Positions 6,005-6,175 of a stretch of DNA of 6,175 nt are shown piece by piece. The stretch comes from an uncultured Gammaproteobacteria bacterium (GTDB lineage: Bacteria; Pseudomonadota; Gammaproteobacteria; Pseudomonadales; Azotimanducaceae_A). The number at the start of each line of letters is the position of its first letter. The first letter of the stretch is position 1. Position numbers and translations under genes: made by a program. The notes under the pieces are model-generated. The model ran no database searches and was not told the origin of the DNA. It was given only the letters and a program-made list of their open reading frames with translations. The stretch lies in assembly GCA_913041025.1 (NCBI GenBank), contig CAJWGQ010000169.1:1-6175 (forward strand). Reading direction: 5' to 3'.

Positions 6005-6175
6005 ATGACTTCAACTCCGGGGCTGGACTATATATTAAGAACGAATTACCGGCCTAATGAGCGACGCTTGGAGCTGAGCTTAGGGGCTCTAATTAAAGCT
6101 CACCAAGTAGTCAATCTCATCAATGGCAAAGAGAGTATTCAGATCGAAGACGACTTTGTTGTGATGAACGCGGTT
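6005..6175 (+). CDS. 5' part of an unrecognised divergent gene
   Basis: From ATG at 6005 the frame stays open to the window edge, 57 codons, starting MTSTPGLDYILRTN. It continues with a basic, probably helical stretch (YRPNERRLELSLGALIKAH) and ends in IEDDFVVMNAV. The frame is in fact stop-free back to 5903, but it offers no ATG, GTG or TTG upstream of 6005. There is no clear Shine-Dalgarno. I do not recognise the family; the fragment has no signal peptide or membrane span, so the start of a cytoplasmic protein is likely. Lying divergent to a nitrogen operon it might be a regulator, but no DNA-binding motif is visible in this part. Confidence 0.55.
   Translation, partial: MTSTPGLDYILRTNYRPNERRLELSLGALIKAHQVVNLINGKESIQIEDDFVVMNAV

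Noticed and set aside
6085..6115. NtrC enhancer half-site (minus strand TTGGTGAGC)
   Set aside because: Only one half matches the GCAC-N7-GTGC type palindrome; the other arm (GAC) does not fit, and the bases lie inside a likely coding region.

Overview
The window carries a minus-strand operon running from about 5950 leftwards to 252, with the start of a divergent gene at the right edge and possibly the tail of a plus-strand gene at the left edge. Moderate base composition, Gram-negative export signals and a -24/-12 promoter suggest a proteobacterium. A marine gammaproteobacterium is my guess, but nothing here fixes the taxon.

Operon in transcription order: a periplasmic substrate-binding protein (5893-4844), an inner-membrane permease (4821-4000) and an ABC ATPase (4003-3176) form one ABC importer. 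The binding protein closely resembles the group found beside urea/guanidine carboxylase genes. Next come a possible 27-codon ORF (3173-3090), a tryptophan-rich single-span membrane protein of 111 residues (3100-2765), a full-length two-domain allophanate hydrolase (2641 or 2755 to 860) and a small secreted protein with an NTF2-like look (824-252). Gaps are mostly short and several genes overlap, so one transcript is likely.

Working model: the importer brings in a small nitrogen-rich compound (urea, guanidine or a relative), and the allophanate hydrolase releases ammonium and CO2 from the allophanate made from it. The ATP-dependent carboxylase that normally makes allophanate is not in the operon. 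It must be encoded elsewhere, or the pathway differs. A strong match to a sigma-54 promoter (5976-5960) sits about 67 to 83 bases upstream of the first gene and fits control by nitrogen limitation. I see no guanidine riboswitch in the leader.

The right edge (6005-6175) holds the start of an unrecognised divergent gene. The left 251 bases hold a possible 3' gene end (stop at 91) and a convergent intergenic stretch with one weak terminator candidate. I see no RNA genes, insertion sequences or CRISPR arrays.
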